A DNA stretch of 64,000 bases. Origin: JANWXD01 sp037446115 (GTDB lineage Bacteria > Acidobacteriota > Terriglobia > Bryobacterales > Bryobacteraceae). Below are positions 46,711 through 55,510 of this stretch, piece by piece. A model generated the notes under the pieces. The model did no database searches. It was not told the DNA's origin and saw only the letters and a list, made by a program, of their open reading frames with translations. The stretch spans positions 1 through 64,000 of the forward strand of contig JBBIJF010000008.1 in the NCBI GenBank assembly GCA_037446115.1. Direction: 5' to 3'. Each line of letters begins with the position of its first letter. The first letter of the stretch is position 1. Position numbers and translations under genes: made by a program.

Positions 46711-48576
46711 TTACTTGGCCGGCCACAGCGGGTGCGGGGCTCCGGCGCCGGGCGGCGGTCCAAGATGATACCGCAGGGCGAGACCGAATTCGGCCGGACG
46801 CGGCAAGCCTTCCCAGTGCGCGGCAATACGTCCCGCGGGGTCTATGAGGAGCGTGGCCAGGGCTTTGCCGGTCGAGATCCCTGAGGCCTGCCGCAACGCC
46901 GGGTCGTGTTGCAAGCGTATCCGGCCAAGATTCCAATCGTAGGGCAGCTCGGCAGCGGACTGCGGATCATCTTCCCAGACCAACACCGCCTCCAGACGCT
47001 TGCTTCCGTACTGAGCCAGGGCTGCCTGCACGAAGACCAGTTGACTGCGGCAGGGCTCCGGTTCTTTGCCCGAGAAAATCAGCACGAGCCACCGGTCCTT
47101 GCTGCGGCCGCCCAGGGCGAGGCGGTTTCGCTCCGGGGGGCGCCTCCTTCCCGCCGGCTCCAAGGCTCCGGCACGCAGCCTCGCGGCGGCGTCGAGTAAC
47201 GGCGAGCCGGGCAGCGGCTCGAGCATCGCACTCCAACGTGGATCGGCAAGGACGTCATCGGTCGCGGCCGCCCGGCGCCAGGCCTCGATTCCCTCAAAAG
47301 CAGCGCCGCCGTACTCCCAGACCGGCTGACCATCGCCGGCATACCAGTACACGTTCCCCTCGAAGCGCAGGTCACGGCTCGTGTGAACCAGCCGCGGCAC
47401 GGTGGAAACGACGACGTTTTGGCGGAAGACGTTCGGCCGCCGGCCGCGGAACTCGGCCCGATCCATCTGAACGGCAGGAGCGTTGACCGGTGGCGTCCAG
47501 TAGAAGGTGTTGTTGTGGACGAGAACGCCGTCCAGGGCTCCGCCCTCCCAGGTGGAGATGTAAAAGTCGCCCTGGCGCCGCGCCAGCTTCGGGCTGCGGC
47601 CGTTGTTCACGCAGACGTTGTAACGCACAATGCTGTTGCTCGTAAGCTCGCCTTGAGCGGCGAACACCGAGGCGCAGTAGCCTTGGGCGTCGTGGGCGTA
47701 GTTGTATTCCACGACGTTGTCATCGTTGCCCCAGTCGATGTCATAGACACCGCCGTCCACCCCAGGGGAGTCCGTGAAGAAACCCTCGGTAAAGCGGACG
47801 GCGCAGCTCCGGCAGCGCCAGGTCCAGATGCCGTTGGGCGTGCCGGTTTCGGCGGAGGGATTGAGACCGGTCAGCCAGGCTGCGCTTTTTTCGATCACGC
47901 CGTTTTCGACCTGGAACAGGACGATGCCGTCGCCGTAGACGTCATGGGCGATGCAGTCGCGGATCACGACGTCGCGAATCCGGCTTTGTCGCGATCCGCC
48001 GCGCACCAGGATGCCCGCCCATTGCGTGGTTGTGCGGGCGGTGACGCCGTCTATGACGACATCTTCGATACGGAGCGTTTCCGGCGCCAGGATGGTGACC
48101 AGACCTGAGGACTTGGTCTTGACCTGACCGCTCACTTCTTCGACCAGCAGGTTCTTCAGCCGGAAGTGACGCAGCGTTCCGGCGGTGCCGCTGACGAGCA
48201 CGCCGTAGGGATTGCCGCCCCGGGTGTGCACGTTCTCGATGTGCCAGTGGTGCTGATCGAGCAACTTGATGGCGGCTTCGCGGCCGTCCGCCTCAACAAC
48301 GGGCAGCGGGCCCGAACCCCAGGCGCCCAGGCGGATGGGACGCCCCTCGACTCCCGAGCCTTTCGGCCACAACATGCCCCGGCAGCGCGTGCCGCGCCGC
48401 AGCAGAATGGAATCGCCGGGTGCGAAGGTTGTGGCGGCGACTTTTTCGAGTGTACCCCAGGCGGTGGCCGGTGACGTGCCGGCAGCCGCGTCGGATCCGG
48501 ACTGGCAGTCCACGTAATACGTGATCCCTGCAACCAGCACCGCAGGGGCGAATGCACACGAAAGAACCCGTAACAC
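46711..48576 (-). CDS. exported parallel beta-helix protein fused to a redoxin-like domain
   Basis: A 621-residue protein with a signal peptide (MLRVLSCAFAPAVLVAG). Residues ~20-450 form a right-handed parallel beta-helix of the pectate-lyase/polysaccharide-lyase type (YYVDCQSGSDAAAGTSPATAWGTLEKV, HHWHIENVHTRGGNPYG, IEDVVIDGVTART, NSIVRYNVCVNNGRS). From about 480, WLVLIFSGKEPEPCRSQLVFVQAALAQYG through LATLLIDPAGRIAAHWEG looks like an AhpC/TSA or thioredoxin-like fold with a single Cys. The beta-helix part probably binds or cleaves a polysaccharide; no catalytic set can be named. Sits between receptor and GH42 in the LacI-controlled run. Confidence 0.8.
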   Translation of the reverse strand: MLRVLSCAFAPAVLVAGITYYVDCQSGSDAAAGTSPATAWGTLEKVAATTFAPGDSILLRRGTRCRGMLWPKGSGVEGRPIRLGAWGSGPLPVVEADGREAAIKLLDQHHWHIENVHTRGGNPYGVLVSGTAGTLRHFRLKNLLVEEVSGQVKTKSSGLVTILAPETLRIEDVVIDGVTARTTTQWAGILVRGGSRQSRIRDVVIRDCIAHDVYGDGIVLFQVENGVIEKSAAWLTGLNPSAETGTPNGIWTWRCRSCAVRFTEGFFTDSPGVDGGVYDIDWGNDDNVVEYNYAHDAQGYCASVFAAQGELTSNSIVRYNVCVNNGRSPKLARRQGDFYISTWEGGALDGVLVHNNTFYWTPPVNAPAVQMDRAEFRGRRPNVFRQNVVVSTVPRLVHTSRDLRFEGNVYWYAGDGQPVWEYGGAAFEGIEAWRRAAATDDVLADPRWSAMLEPLPGSPLLDAAARLRAGALEPAGRRRPPERNRLALGGRSKDRWLVLIFSGKEPEPCRSQLVFVQAALAQYGSKRLEAVLVWEDDPQSAAELPYDWNLGRIRLQHDPALRQASGISTGKALATLLIDPAGRIAAHWEGLPRPAEFGLALRYHLGPPPGAGAPHPLWPAK

Positions 48577-48633
48577 GATTCGCGCGAGGGCGGGAACGGC
48601 CCCGGGGGATCGGGGCCGTCCCGGAAGTGCGTC

Positions 48634-51600
48634 TCAGAAGTCCAGCCGGATGCCGACCTGCGTCTGGCGCGGCAAGCCGCCCACACCCACGACCTGCCCG
48701 AACAACGGGCTGGCCGGGTTCGTGTCAATGTCGGTGAAGCGATGCCGGTTGAAGGCGTTCAGCCACTCGCCCCGGATCTGGATCTTGAAGCGCTCTTTGA
48801 CGGAGAAGTTCTTGCGAAGGCCGAAGTCCTCGCTGTAGAAAGCGAAACCGCGGATCTGCGAGAAGCGGTAACTGGCGTTGCCCCGCACGTAGCGCGGCGG
48901 ATCCTTGATGATGGCCGTATTGACCTTCTTGTGGGCCGCCGTCCCGGGCGTGGAGACCAGGGACAGATCGAAGCGCTTCGGGTCGAAGGCGACGCCGAGC
49001 GGCTCGTTGTTCGGATTCACGATCAAAGCCCGGTTGGTGGCGAAGTTGGCGTTCGGCGTCGCGGTTCCGCTGAAGCCGAGCGGCTCGCCGCTGGACCAGT
49101 TGCCGATGAACTGGAGCGTCCAGCCGCCGAGCAAGGCATCCAGCGCCGGGTTCCAGGCTGCCCCGAAGCGTTTGCCCTTGCCGAAGGGCAGCTCCCAGCT
49201 CAGGCCCGCCTTGACCACGTGGGCACGGTCGAACGGGGACACTGTCTTCTCCAGCTTGAGGTTGTAGTAATCCATCGGGCGGCCGTAGTTCATCCAGGTG
49301 TTAAAGGCCGACTCGAGGTTATCGAGGCTCTTGGAGAAGGTGTAATTGGCGATCCAGTTCAGGCCGTGGGAGTAGCGCTTATTCAGCGATACCTGCAAGG
49401 AGTTATACGTGGAAAAGCCGAGCGGGGAACCCCACGAAAGAATTGTGCTCCAGTAAGGCACCTGGGGGAACGGCTGGAGCGTTTGCTGGACCGGCATCCA
49501 GGTGCCCGGCGTCTTGAATGGGTAACGGGCGCCCAGCGCCTTGGCCGCTGGGGGAATCGCTTCGTCGCGATCGATCCACTGGCCGAGGATGTCGCCGAGC
49601 ACCAGCACCTTGGGATCCAGCTGGAGAATCTGTCGGAGCTGGTTCGCCACAATGCCTGTGGACTGCGATCCCACGTAGCCCATATCGAACACCATTTGCC
49701 CGGGCAGCTCAAACTGCAGGTTGGCGTTCCACTGCTGTGTGTAGCCCACGCGTCCGGCATCCGGATCCCACGAAACGGCGCCCCAGAGGTAATTGGCCGC
49801 GGAGGGGTCCAGCGTGTTTTGCTTGACGACGCCCGGGTAGCCGTTGTCCCAGTTAAAGGCCGCTCGCAGATTCCCCGGGTTGGTCACTGTGTTGGACTTC
49901 CCCCAGCCGAAGCCGAACCAGGTTACCCCGCCCCAGGGGTCGCCGGTCCAGTCGTTCGGGACGCGGGCATTGAAGTAGATGCCGTAGCCGGCCCGGAAGG
50001 CGATCTTGTCTCGCACCTGCCAGGCGAGCCCCACGCGGGGTCCGAAGTCGTTGTACTCGTTGTCCACGAAACCGCGCTTGCCGTTGCGGCCCGGTCCTTT
50101 GCCGGCGTAGACGATCGCGCCCGGCAGACCTGACTGTGGATCCATCGCATCCGGCGTGAACGTGAACAGGCGGTCGAAGCGCTCGGTCTGCACGGGCTGA
50201 TAGTCCCAGCGCAGGCCCAGGTTCAACGTCAGATTGCGGCGCAACTTGAAATCGTCGTGGACAAACCAGGCCCAGGTCCGGATCTCGGAAGTGGTCGGGG
50301 TCCCCACCGGGACACTGGCGCTATGCACTTCGCCAAGCAAGAAGCTGGCGAAGGGGTGACCGGTCTGCGGAAATCCGGGAAGCCCTGTTTGGTCGCGGTT
50401 GAAATTGAAGCTGGCCGGGCCGGAAATGTCGCGATAGCTCAAGTAAAAACGCCGGACGTCAATCCCGAATTTCACCGTGTGCCGGCCTTTGATCCAGGAA
50501 ACGGTGTTGGCCAGCTGGTAGGAGTTTGCAGCGATCATGTCGTTCTTGTTGTAACCGATATTGGCGAGGTTGACGCGATCGCCGCCGCTCCAGTTGATCT
50601 CGGGAAAGTTGGAGTTCTGGCCGATTCCGGAGATGCCCAGAATCTGTCCGCCGGGCTCGTCCACATGCTTGGAGATGCTGGGATTGAGCTGGCGGTTGAA
50701 GGCCACGATAAAGTGATTGAGCAACGTTGGACTGAAGGTGTAATCGTGTGCGACGCGGGCCATGTAGGTCTCCACCGTCTGGAGGCGCGCTTTGGAAAGC
50801 GGCCCGCCGTCCGGATCCTGATCGCTCCATACGCCGCCCTGATCGAGCAGCACGCGAGGTCGCGTCACCCAGGCGAACATCCCTGACAGCTTCTGCCGGT
50901 TCGAGAGATTCTGATCCGCCTTGACGGAGAACTGCTTCTGGTCGAAGCTGGCGGTGTTGAAGACCGGGAAGAAGCTGTTGTTGATCATGGCGAACCGCCC
51001 GTCGGGTTCCCGGACCAGCGGCGGATACCATTTCTTCATGATTTCGGCGACCTTCTGCGAGACGCGCGAAATCCGCGACTTGGGGATGATGTTGCCCGGG
51101 AAGGGGTCGCGGACGATGGTGCCGCCGACTGTTTGCGTGGTGGCCGGATCGTAGATCGCACCGCGGAGCACGTCGCGCCCGAGCGCGTCCTTGCCGATGA
51201 CCTGGGTGGTGAGGTAGCGGCTCATGTCGCCGTCGTACCACTCCAGCAGCGGCACAGTGCGGTTCGGGCTGCCGAAACCGCGGTTGACCTCGGCGTACTT
51301 CTCGTAGGCGACGTAGAAAAAGGTTTTGTCCTTGCCGTTGTACACGCCCGGCAGGTAGACCGGGCCGCCGAAGGAGAAGGCGTAGTTGTGTCGGCGATCG
51401 CGCTGTTTGGGGCGCCCGTAGAAGTTGTTGGTGAAGGTGTTGGCGTCCATCCACTCGTTGCGCAGCTGGCCCATGGCGCTGCCATGGATCTCGTTGGTAC
51501 CGGACTTCATAACGAAGTTGAAAATGCCGCCGGCGGTGCGCCCGTATTCGGCACTTAGCCCGCTGGTCTGGACCTTGAACTCTTCAAGGGCCTCCAGGGA

Positions 51601-52218
51601 TACGCTCGACTCGCCGAAATGGCCGCCGATGTAAATGGTGGCGGAAGCGCCGTCGAGCAAGACCTCCTTGGAGAACGCGGGTCCGCCGTTGATGCGGCTG
51701 GTCCAGTTGTTCCCTTCCACGCCGGGCGTGAGGCGGTAGGCGAAATCTTCCGGATAGCGGCCTCCGCTGAAAGTCAGCGGAAGGTCAATCACCCGGCGCT
51801 GTTCGAGGACTGTACCGACCTCGGGCGTTTCGGTTTGCAGCAACGGAACGGACGCGGTGACTTCGATGGACTCAACCGTAGCTCCCAGCTCCAGCCGCGC
51901 ATCTACGCGCGCCACCTGGGCCGTGCTGAGCGAGAGACCCTCGCGCACGAGGCGCTTGAATCCCTGAGCCTCGAAGGTGATGCGATAACGGCCGACGGGA
52001 AGATTGGGTACGGTGTACTGGCCCACTTCGTTGGTCCGCGATTCCCAGACGGCGTTGGTGTCCACGTTCTGAATGGTGATGGCGACGTTGGGGATCACCG
52101 AGCCCGTCGGGTCGGTGACGGTTCCGGTGAACGTGCCGCGGTCCTGCTGGGCTGGCGCGACGCTTACGAGAAGAACTACGAGCAGCCGGCGAAGGGGGAA
52201 AATTTGCGGGCGAGACAT
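48634..52218 (-). CDS. Oar-like TonB-dependent outer-membrane receptor
   Basis: An 1194-residue receptor. Signal peptide residues 1-24. Residues ~27-110 are a carboxypeptidase-regulatory-like beta domain (GTFTGTVTDPTGSVIPNVAITIQN, YTVPNLPVGRYRITFEAQGF). The plug follows (VIDLPLTFSGGRYPEDFAYRLTPGV, SLEALEEFKVQTSGLSAEYGRTAGGIFNFVMKSGTNEIHG). The rest is an outer-membrane barrel ending in Phe (TQVGIRLDF), the usual barrel-insertion signal. It takes up oligosaccharide-type ligands with TonB energy; the co-operonic GH42 suggests galactose-containing glycans. AGGGAGG precedes the ATG by eight bases. Confidence 0.92.
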   Translation of the reverse strand: MSRPQIFPLRRLLVVLLVSVAPAQQDRGTFTGTVTDPTGSVIPNVAITIQNVDTNAVWESRTNEVGQYTVPNLPVGRYRITFEAQGFKRLVREGLSLSTAQVARVDARLELGATVESIEVTASVPLLQTETPEVGTVLEQRRVIDLPLTFSGGRYPEDFAYRLTPGVEGNNWTSRINGGPAFSKEVLLDGASATIYIGGHFGESSVSLEALEEFKVQTSGLSAEYGRTAGGIFNFVMKSGTNEIHGSAMGQLRNEWMDANTFTNNFYGRPKQRDRRHNYAFSFGGPVYLPGVYNGKDKTFFYVAYEKYAEVNRGFGSPNRTVPLLEWYDGDMSRYLTTQVIGKDALGRDVLRGAIYDPATTQTVGGTIVRDPFPGNIIPKSRISRVSQKVAEIMKKWYPPLVREPDGRFAMINNSFFPVFNTASFDQKQFSVKADQNLSNRQKLSGMFAWVTRPRVLLDQGGVWSDQDPDGGPLSKARLQTVETYMARVAHDYTFSPTLLNHFIVAFNRQLNPSISKHVDEPGGQILGISGIGQNSNFPEINWSGGDRVNLANIGYNKNDMIAANSYQLANTVSWIKGRHTVKFGIDVRRFYLSYRDISGPASFNFNRDQTGLPGFPQTGHPFASFLLGEVHSASVPVGTPTTSEIRTWAWFVHDDFKLRRNLTLNLGLRWDYQPVQTERFDRLFTFTPDAMDPQSGLPGAIVYAGKGPGRNGKRGFVDNEYNDFGPRVGLAWQVRDKIAFRAGYGIYFNARVPNDWTGDPWGGVTWFGFGWGKSNTVTNPGNLRAAFNWDNGYPGVVKQNTLDPSAANYLWGAVSWDPDAGRVGYTQQWNANLQFELPGQMVFDMGYVGSQSTGIVANQLRQILQLDPKVLVLGDILGQWIDRDEAIPPAAKALGARYPFKTPGTWMPVQQTLQPFPQVPYWSTILSWGSPLGFSTYNSLQVSLNKRYSHGLNWIANYTFSKSLDNLESAFNTWMNYGRPMDYYNLKLEKTVSPFDRAHVVKAGLSWELPFGKGKRFGAAWNPALDALLGGWTLQFIGNWSSGEPLGFSGTATPNANFATNRALIVNPNNEPLGVAFDPKRFDLSLVSTPGTAAHKKVNTAIIKDPPRYVRGNASYRFSQIRGFAFYSEDFGLRKNFSVKERFKIQIRGEWLNAFNRHRFTDIDTNPASPLFGQVVGVGGLPRQTQVGIRLDF

Positions 52219-52257
52219 AAGACCAACCTCCCTTTGCGGAGCGTCCCACCCGCGCCG

Positions 52258-52280
52258 ATGCGGAGCTGGGAGCTCCGCAT
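52258..52280 (-). promoter_or_regulatory. perfect 10-base hairpin in the receptor mRNA leader
   Basis: ATGCGGAGCT and AGCTCCGCAT (plus-strand order) flank a three-base loop between the LacI operator and the receptor ribosome-binding site. A stem this perfect in the 5' leader could stabilise the message or act in attenuation. Confidence 0.5.
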
Positions 52281-52281
52281 G

Positions 52282-52295
52282 TGCAAGCGCTTACG
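52282..52295. promoter_or_regulatory. LacI-family operator at the receptor-operon start point
   Basis: TGCAAGCGCTTACG closely matches the LacI/GalR-family operator pattern (TGnAAnCGnTTnCA), with a perfect AAGCGCTT core. It lies immediately downstream of the -10 box of the receptor promoter, and the divergent gene encodes a LacI-family protein, so repression by that protein is the natural reading. Confidence 0.75.
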
Positions 52296-52303
52296 ACAAT
52301 TCC

Positions 52304-52332
52304 AGTATGCGCGGCAAGCCTCCGGCTGTCAA
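52304..52332 (-). promoter_or_regulatory. sigma70-type promoter for the receptor-glycosidase operon
   Basis: On the minus strand a perfect TTGACA (52332-52327) is 17 bases from CATACT (52309-52304). The predicted start near 52297 falls next to the LacI-type operator. Confidence 0.75.
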
Positions 52333-52432
52333 TAGCCATTTCTCACAACCTACGCCGGTGGTGTAGAATGTGACGTCGCGGGTCATTTGCCGTGGGCTCG
52401 CATCTGTCCTGCACGGAAGAGGTTTCGAAGCT

Positions 52433-53434
52433 GTGACCTTAGAAGAAGTTGCCCGGCGCGCGGGCGTCTCGACCGCCACCGTTTCACGGGTGCTCAACAA
52501 CGCAGGAGTGGTGAAGGAATCCACGCGCCGCAAGGTGCTGGAAGCCTGTCGCGAGCTGCGCTACCATCCCAACCTGCACGCGCGCTCCCTGGCGGGCGGC
52601 AAAAGCCGGACGCTCGGGATGATCGTCTCCAACATTCAGAATCCCTTTTTCCTCGACATTTTTTGCAGCCTCGAGTCCGTAGCCTTTCAGCACAATTACG
52701 AAGTCGTCGTAGAGCACACGGATTACCGGCCCACGCGGCTTGTCGCAGCCGTGCGTTCCATGCTGGGCCGCCGGGTGGCGGGGCTGGCGGTGATCGTCTC
52801 CGAGATGGAGCCCTCGCTGATCGAAGAGCTTAGCGCCAGCAACATCCCGGTAGTCTTCTACGACGTAGGCCATCCTGCGCGGAACATCACCAACATCAAG
52901 GTGCGGTACGAGAAGGGCATGCAGCGCACGGTGGAGTATCTGTACTCGCTGGGGCACCGGCGGATGGCCTTCGTGGGACACCACGCCGGCCTGGATCCTC
53001 TCCACGAGCGCCTGCGCGCATTCCTGGATACGATGGGCCGCTACTGCGGCGAGGTCCGCTACACGACCGCCGTCAGCACCGACAGCCCGGGCGGAGGGCG
53101 GCAGGCGGCTCACCAGTTGCTGGCATCCGGATTCGAGCCCACGGCGATTCTCTGCGTCAACGATTTCATGGCCCTGGGGGTGATTCGGGAGCTGCGCGAG
53201 CGGGGGCTGTCCATTCCGGGAGACGTCTCGGTCACCGGATTCGACAATATCGGCATTTCCGAGTTCACTTGTCCGGCGCTGACTACGGTGAACATTCCGC
53301 GCCGCAGAATCGGAGAAATGGCCTTTGAAATCCTGGTGCAAGGGCAGAGCAGCGCGATGAATTCCGAGCGGGAGATTCTGATCGATCCGGAGCTGGTCGT
53401 GCGGGAGTCCACGGGCCCGGCGCCGGAAAACTGA
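52433..53434 (+). CDS. LacI-family transcriptional repressor
   Basis: A 333-residue LacI/GalR regulator. Residues 1-20 are the helix-turn-helix (VTLEEVARRAGVSTATVSRVLNN), followed by the hinge with YHPNLHARSLAGGKSRTLGMI and a periplasmic-binding-protein-like sensor ending with SVTGFDNIGISEFTCPALTTV. The GTG at 52433 is preferred: it gives the standard LacI length and has GAGG ten bases upstream; a frame from 52370 adds 21 non-family residues. A possible -10 (TAGAAT, 52364-52369) would give a ~57-base leader. Divergent from the receptor operon and likely its repressor, released by a sugar. Confidence 0.93.
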   Translation: MTLEEVARRAGVSTATVSRVLNNAGVVKESTRRKVLEACRELRYHPNLHARSLAGGKSRTLGMIVSNIQNPFFLDIFCSLESVAFQHNYEVVVEHTDYRPTRLVAAVRSMLGRRVAGLAVIVSEMEPSLIEELSASNIPVVFYDVGHPARNITNIKVRYEKGMQRTVEYLYSLGHRRMAFVGHHAGLDPLHERLRAFLDTMGRYCGEVRYTTAVSTDSPGGGRQAAHQLLASGFEPTAILCVNDFMALGVIRELRERGLSIPGDVSVTGFDNIGISEFTCPALTTVNIPRRRIGEMAFEILVQGQSSAMNSEREILIDPELVVRESTGPAPEN

Positions 53435-53447
53435 AGAGCACGGATCC

Positions 53448-54449
53448 ATGCGCAACCTCTTCACGTTCTTCGTGGTGTGGGCCTGGCTCGGCGCCGCACC
53501 GCTCCCGGCACAGCTGCCCGAATTCTACAGGGTCGTAGACCGCATGGTCTGGGTGGTTTCGGATGTGGACAAGACCCTGGCGGGGTGGCGAAAGCTCGGA
53601 TTTCGGGATCTTGAAGATCCGGTAGATGCGGACCTGGATGTGGAATACCGCGGCAAGCGCGTCACGGCCCGGCTGCGCGTGGCCTGCGGCCGCATCGGCG
53701 ACGTGCCCGTGCACTGGATCCAGCCTCGCAGCGTTGACAACGCCTATGGCGAGTTCCTGGCTCGTCACGGAAACGGGGTGTTCAGCCTCGTGCATCGCGT
53801 CCCGACCGCGGAAGCGCTGGAGCAGGAACTGGCGCGGTTAAAGGGGCTCGGCGTCGGCATCCTGCAAGAGGGCCTCATTGCCAGTGACGCCGGTCCCGTC
53901 CGGTACGTGTTTCTGGATACGGAAGCCGGGGGTAAATACAGTCTGGGACTCGTCCATATTCCGGGCGATGTGCAGCGCTCTCCGCTGGCCGTGCCGGATT
54001 CCACCTCCGGCCGCAGGATTTCCCAGTTCGCTTTTGTGGTGAGAAATCTCGAAGCGGTTTCACGTTATTGGGAGAAGCTGGGATTCCCGCCGATGGAGGT
54101 GACCCATCCACAAACACGCGACCTTACCTACCGGGGCAAGCCGGGTGTCTTCCGGATGGCGCTCGGCTGGCAGCGACACGGCAAGGTTGTCTATGAGTGG
54201 GTCCATCCGCTGCAGGGGCCGAGCACGTATCACGAGTATTTTGACCGCCACGGCGAGGGTCTGCACCATATCGCCTTTCAGGTGGCGGACATGGACCGGG
54301 AGATCGCCGAGTGGACGTCGCTGGGCTTTCCCATGTCGCAGGGGGGCGCCTGGGGTGAGAAAGACAAACCCGGTTCCGGCCGGTTCGCTTACATGGACAC
54401 GCAGGCGATCGGCGGCATCGAAGTAGAGCTTCTCTGGAGCTACAAGTAA
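53448..54449 (+). CDS. exported protein with two VOC (glyoxalase-fold) domains
   Basis: A 333-residue protein with a signal peptide (NLFTFFVVWAWLGAAPLPAQ). Domain one, about residues 27-165 (YRVVDRMVWVVSDVDKTLAGWRKLGF), and domain two, about 190-332 (ISQFAFVVRNLEAVSRYWEKLGF, then LHHIAFQVADMDREIAEWTSLGFP), each have the beta-alpha-beta-beta-beta pattern of the vicinal-oxygen-chelate fold. The His of LHHIAFQV and the late Glu of GGIEVELLW are plausible metal ligands, as in methylmalonyl-CoA epimerase-like proteins. It starts 13 bases after the repressor gene, so it may be part of that transcript. Export and duplication make a carbohydrate or isomerase role possible; the substrate is unknown. 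Confidence 0.83.
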   Translation: MRNLFTFFVVWAWLGAAPLPAQLPEFYRVVDRMVWVVSDVDKTLAGWRKLGFRDLEDPVDADLDVEYRGKRVTARLRVACGRIGDVPVHWIQPRSVDNAYGEFLARHGNGVFSLVHRVPTAEALEQELARLKGLGVGILQEGLIASDAGPVRYVFLDTEAGGKYSLGLVHIPGDVQRSPLAVPDSTSGRRISQFAFVVRNLEAVSRYWEKLGFPPMEVTHPQTRDLTYRGKPGVFRMALGWQRHGKVVYEWVHPLQGPSTYHEYFDRHGEGLHHIAFQVADMDREIAEWTSLGFPMSQGGAWGEKDKPGSGRFAYMDTQAIGGIEVELLWSYK

Positions 54450-54468
54450 CCGGATCCCGATTTTTGCC

Positions 54469-54497
54469 TTGCAGCCCGCCCGGGCTTGCCCTACAAT
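54469..54497 (+). promoter_or_regulatory. sigma70-type promoter for the 54533 gene
   Basis: TTGCAG (54469-54474) and TACAAT (54492-54497) are 17 bases apart. The start near 54504 leaves a leader containing the GAGAGG site before the ATG at 54533. Confidence 0.6.
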
Positions 54498-54532
54498 CGA
54501 GGCAGAGCGCAAAGGATCGAGAGGTGGCTACC

Positions 54533-54838
54533 ATGCGCAACCCGGAGAAGCACAAGAAAAACCTGGTTCTGACGTGGGAGGAGGAGGATTCTTTTCCGAC
54601 TCATTCGCGCAGCGCACACTTGCTGGGTCCTCGCGTCAAAGTGACCAAGCCTGTGGCCGTTAAGGGGCGGAGCGGGAATCCGGCGCCGCCCAAGGCGGAC
54701 GTTCTGGCCATGAGGGAACCGGCGCCGCCTGCCAGGATCACGATCAAGCAGTCCCAGCCCGCTTCCTGGGACCATCTGAAGAAGCTGGAGCGCCTGCCGA
54801 ATCTCAGGGCGCCCTATCAGTACAAAACGCACAGGTAG
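54533..54838 (+). CDS. 101-residue basic, probably disordered protein
   Basis: The ATG follows GAGAGG and a consensus promoter. The product (MRNPEKHKKNLVLTWEEEDS...) is rich in Lys, Arg, Pro and Ala, with SRSAHLLGPRVKVTKPVAVK in the middle and SWDHLKKLERLPNLRAPYQY near the end. No signal, membrane segment or catalytic motif is seen. I do not recognise a family; composition suggests an unstructured, possibly nucleic-acid-binding protein. Convergent with the response-regulator gene. Confidence 0.6.
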   Translation: MRNPEKHKKNLVLTWEEEDSFPTHSRSAHLLGPRVKVTKPVAVKGRSGNPAPPKADVLAMREPAPPARITIKQSQPASWDHLKKLERLPNLRAPYQYKTHR

Positions 54839-54856
54839 TGGGTCCCGGGGGTCGCC

Positions 54857-55510
54857 TCAGCCGGCTACGATCTTCTTGCGGACGGCGTAAAGAACCAGCT
54901 CCGCCGTGTTGTGGAGGTTGAGCTTCTGCATGAGGTTGGCGCGGTGGGTTTCCACCGTATACACACTCAGGTTGAGTAGCGCGGCCACTTCCTTGTTGGA
55001 TTTACCTTCGGCCAGAAGCTGCAGGATCTCCTTTTCCCGGTCCGTGAGCAGATCGTAAGAGTCTTTCAGGCCCCGCTGCTGTAACATCCGGACATAGTCT
55101 TCCAGCAGCGCCTGTGCGATGGCGGGGCTGAAGAACGTCTTGCCTTGCGCGACGGCTTCCACGGCCCTCAGCAGATCGCTTTCGGCGGAATCCTTCAGCA
55201 AATATCCCTTGGCGCCGGCGGTGAGTGCGCGCAGGATGTATTCTTCGTCCGAGTACATGCTCAGGATGACCACGCCCGTTTTCGGACTCCGCTTGACGAT
55301 CTGGGCGGTCGCCTCGATGCCGTTGAGCTGCGGCATGGCGATATCCATGACGACCACATCGGGGGAAAGCTCCGTGGCAAGTTTTACGGCTTCACGGCCG
55401 TCGGCAGCCTCTCCGACGACCTCCAGATCCGGGGAGCGCTCGAGCAGGTACTGCAGGCCCCGGCGCACGATGCTGTGGTCGTCGGCCAGCAAGATACGGA
55501 TCTTGCTCAT
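54857..55510 (-). CDS. NarL/LuxR-type response regulator
   Basis: A 217-residue regulator. The receiver has Asp10-Asp11, phospho-acceptor Asp56 (VVVMDIAMPQLNG) and LLKDSAE with the conserved Lys. The C-terminal LuxR helix-turn-helix (LTDREKEILQLLAEGKSNKEVAALLNLSVYTVETHRANLMQKL) binds DNA. The start overlaps the sensor-kinase stop by four bases (ATGA), fixing the pair. NarL-type regulators usually bind as phosphorylated dimers; targets cannot be read here. Confidence 0.96.
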   Translation of the reverse strand: MSKIRILLADDHSIVRRGLQYLLERSPDLEVVGEAADGREAVKLATELSPDVVVMDIAMPQLNGIEATAQIVKRSPKTGVVILSMYSDEEYILRALTAGAKGYLLKDSAESDLLRAVEAVAQGKTFFSPAIAQALLEDYVRMLQQRGLKDSYDLLTDREKEILQLLAEGKSNKEVAALLNLSVYTVETHRANLMQKLNLHNTAELVLYAVRKKIVAG

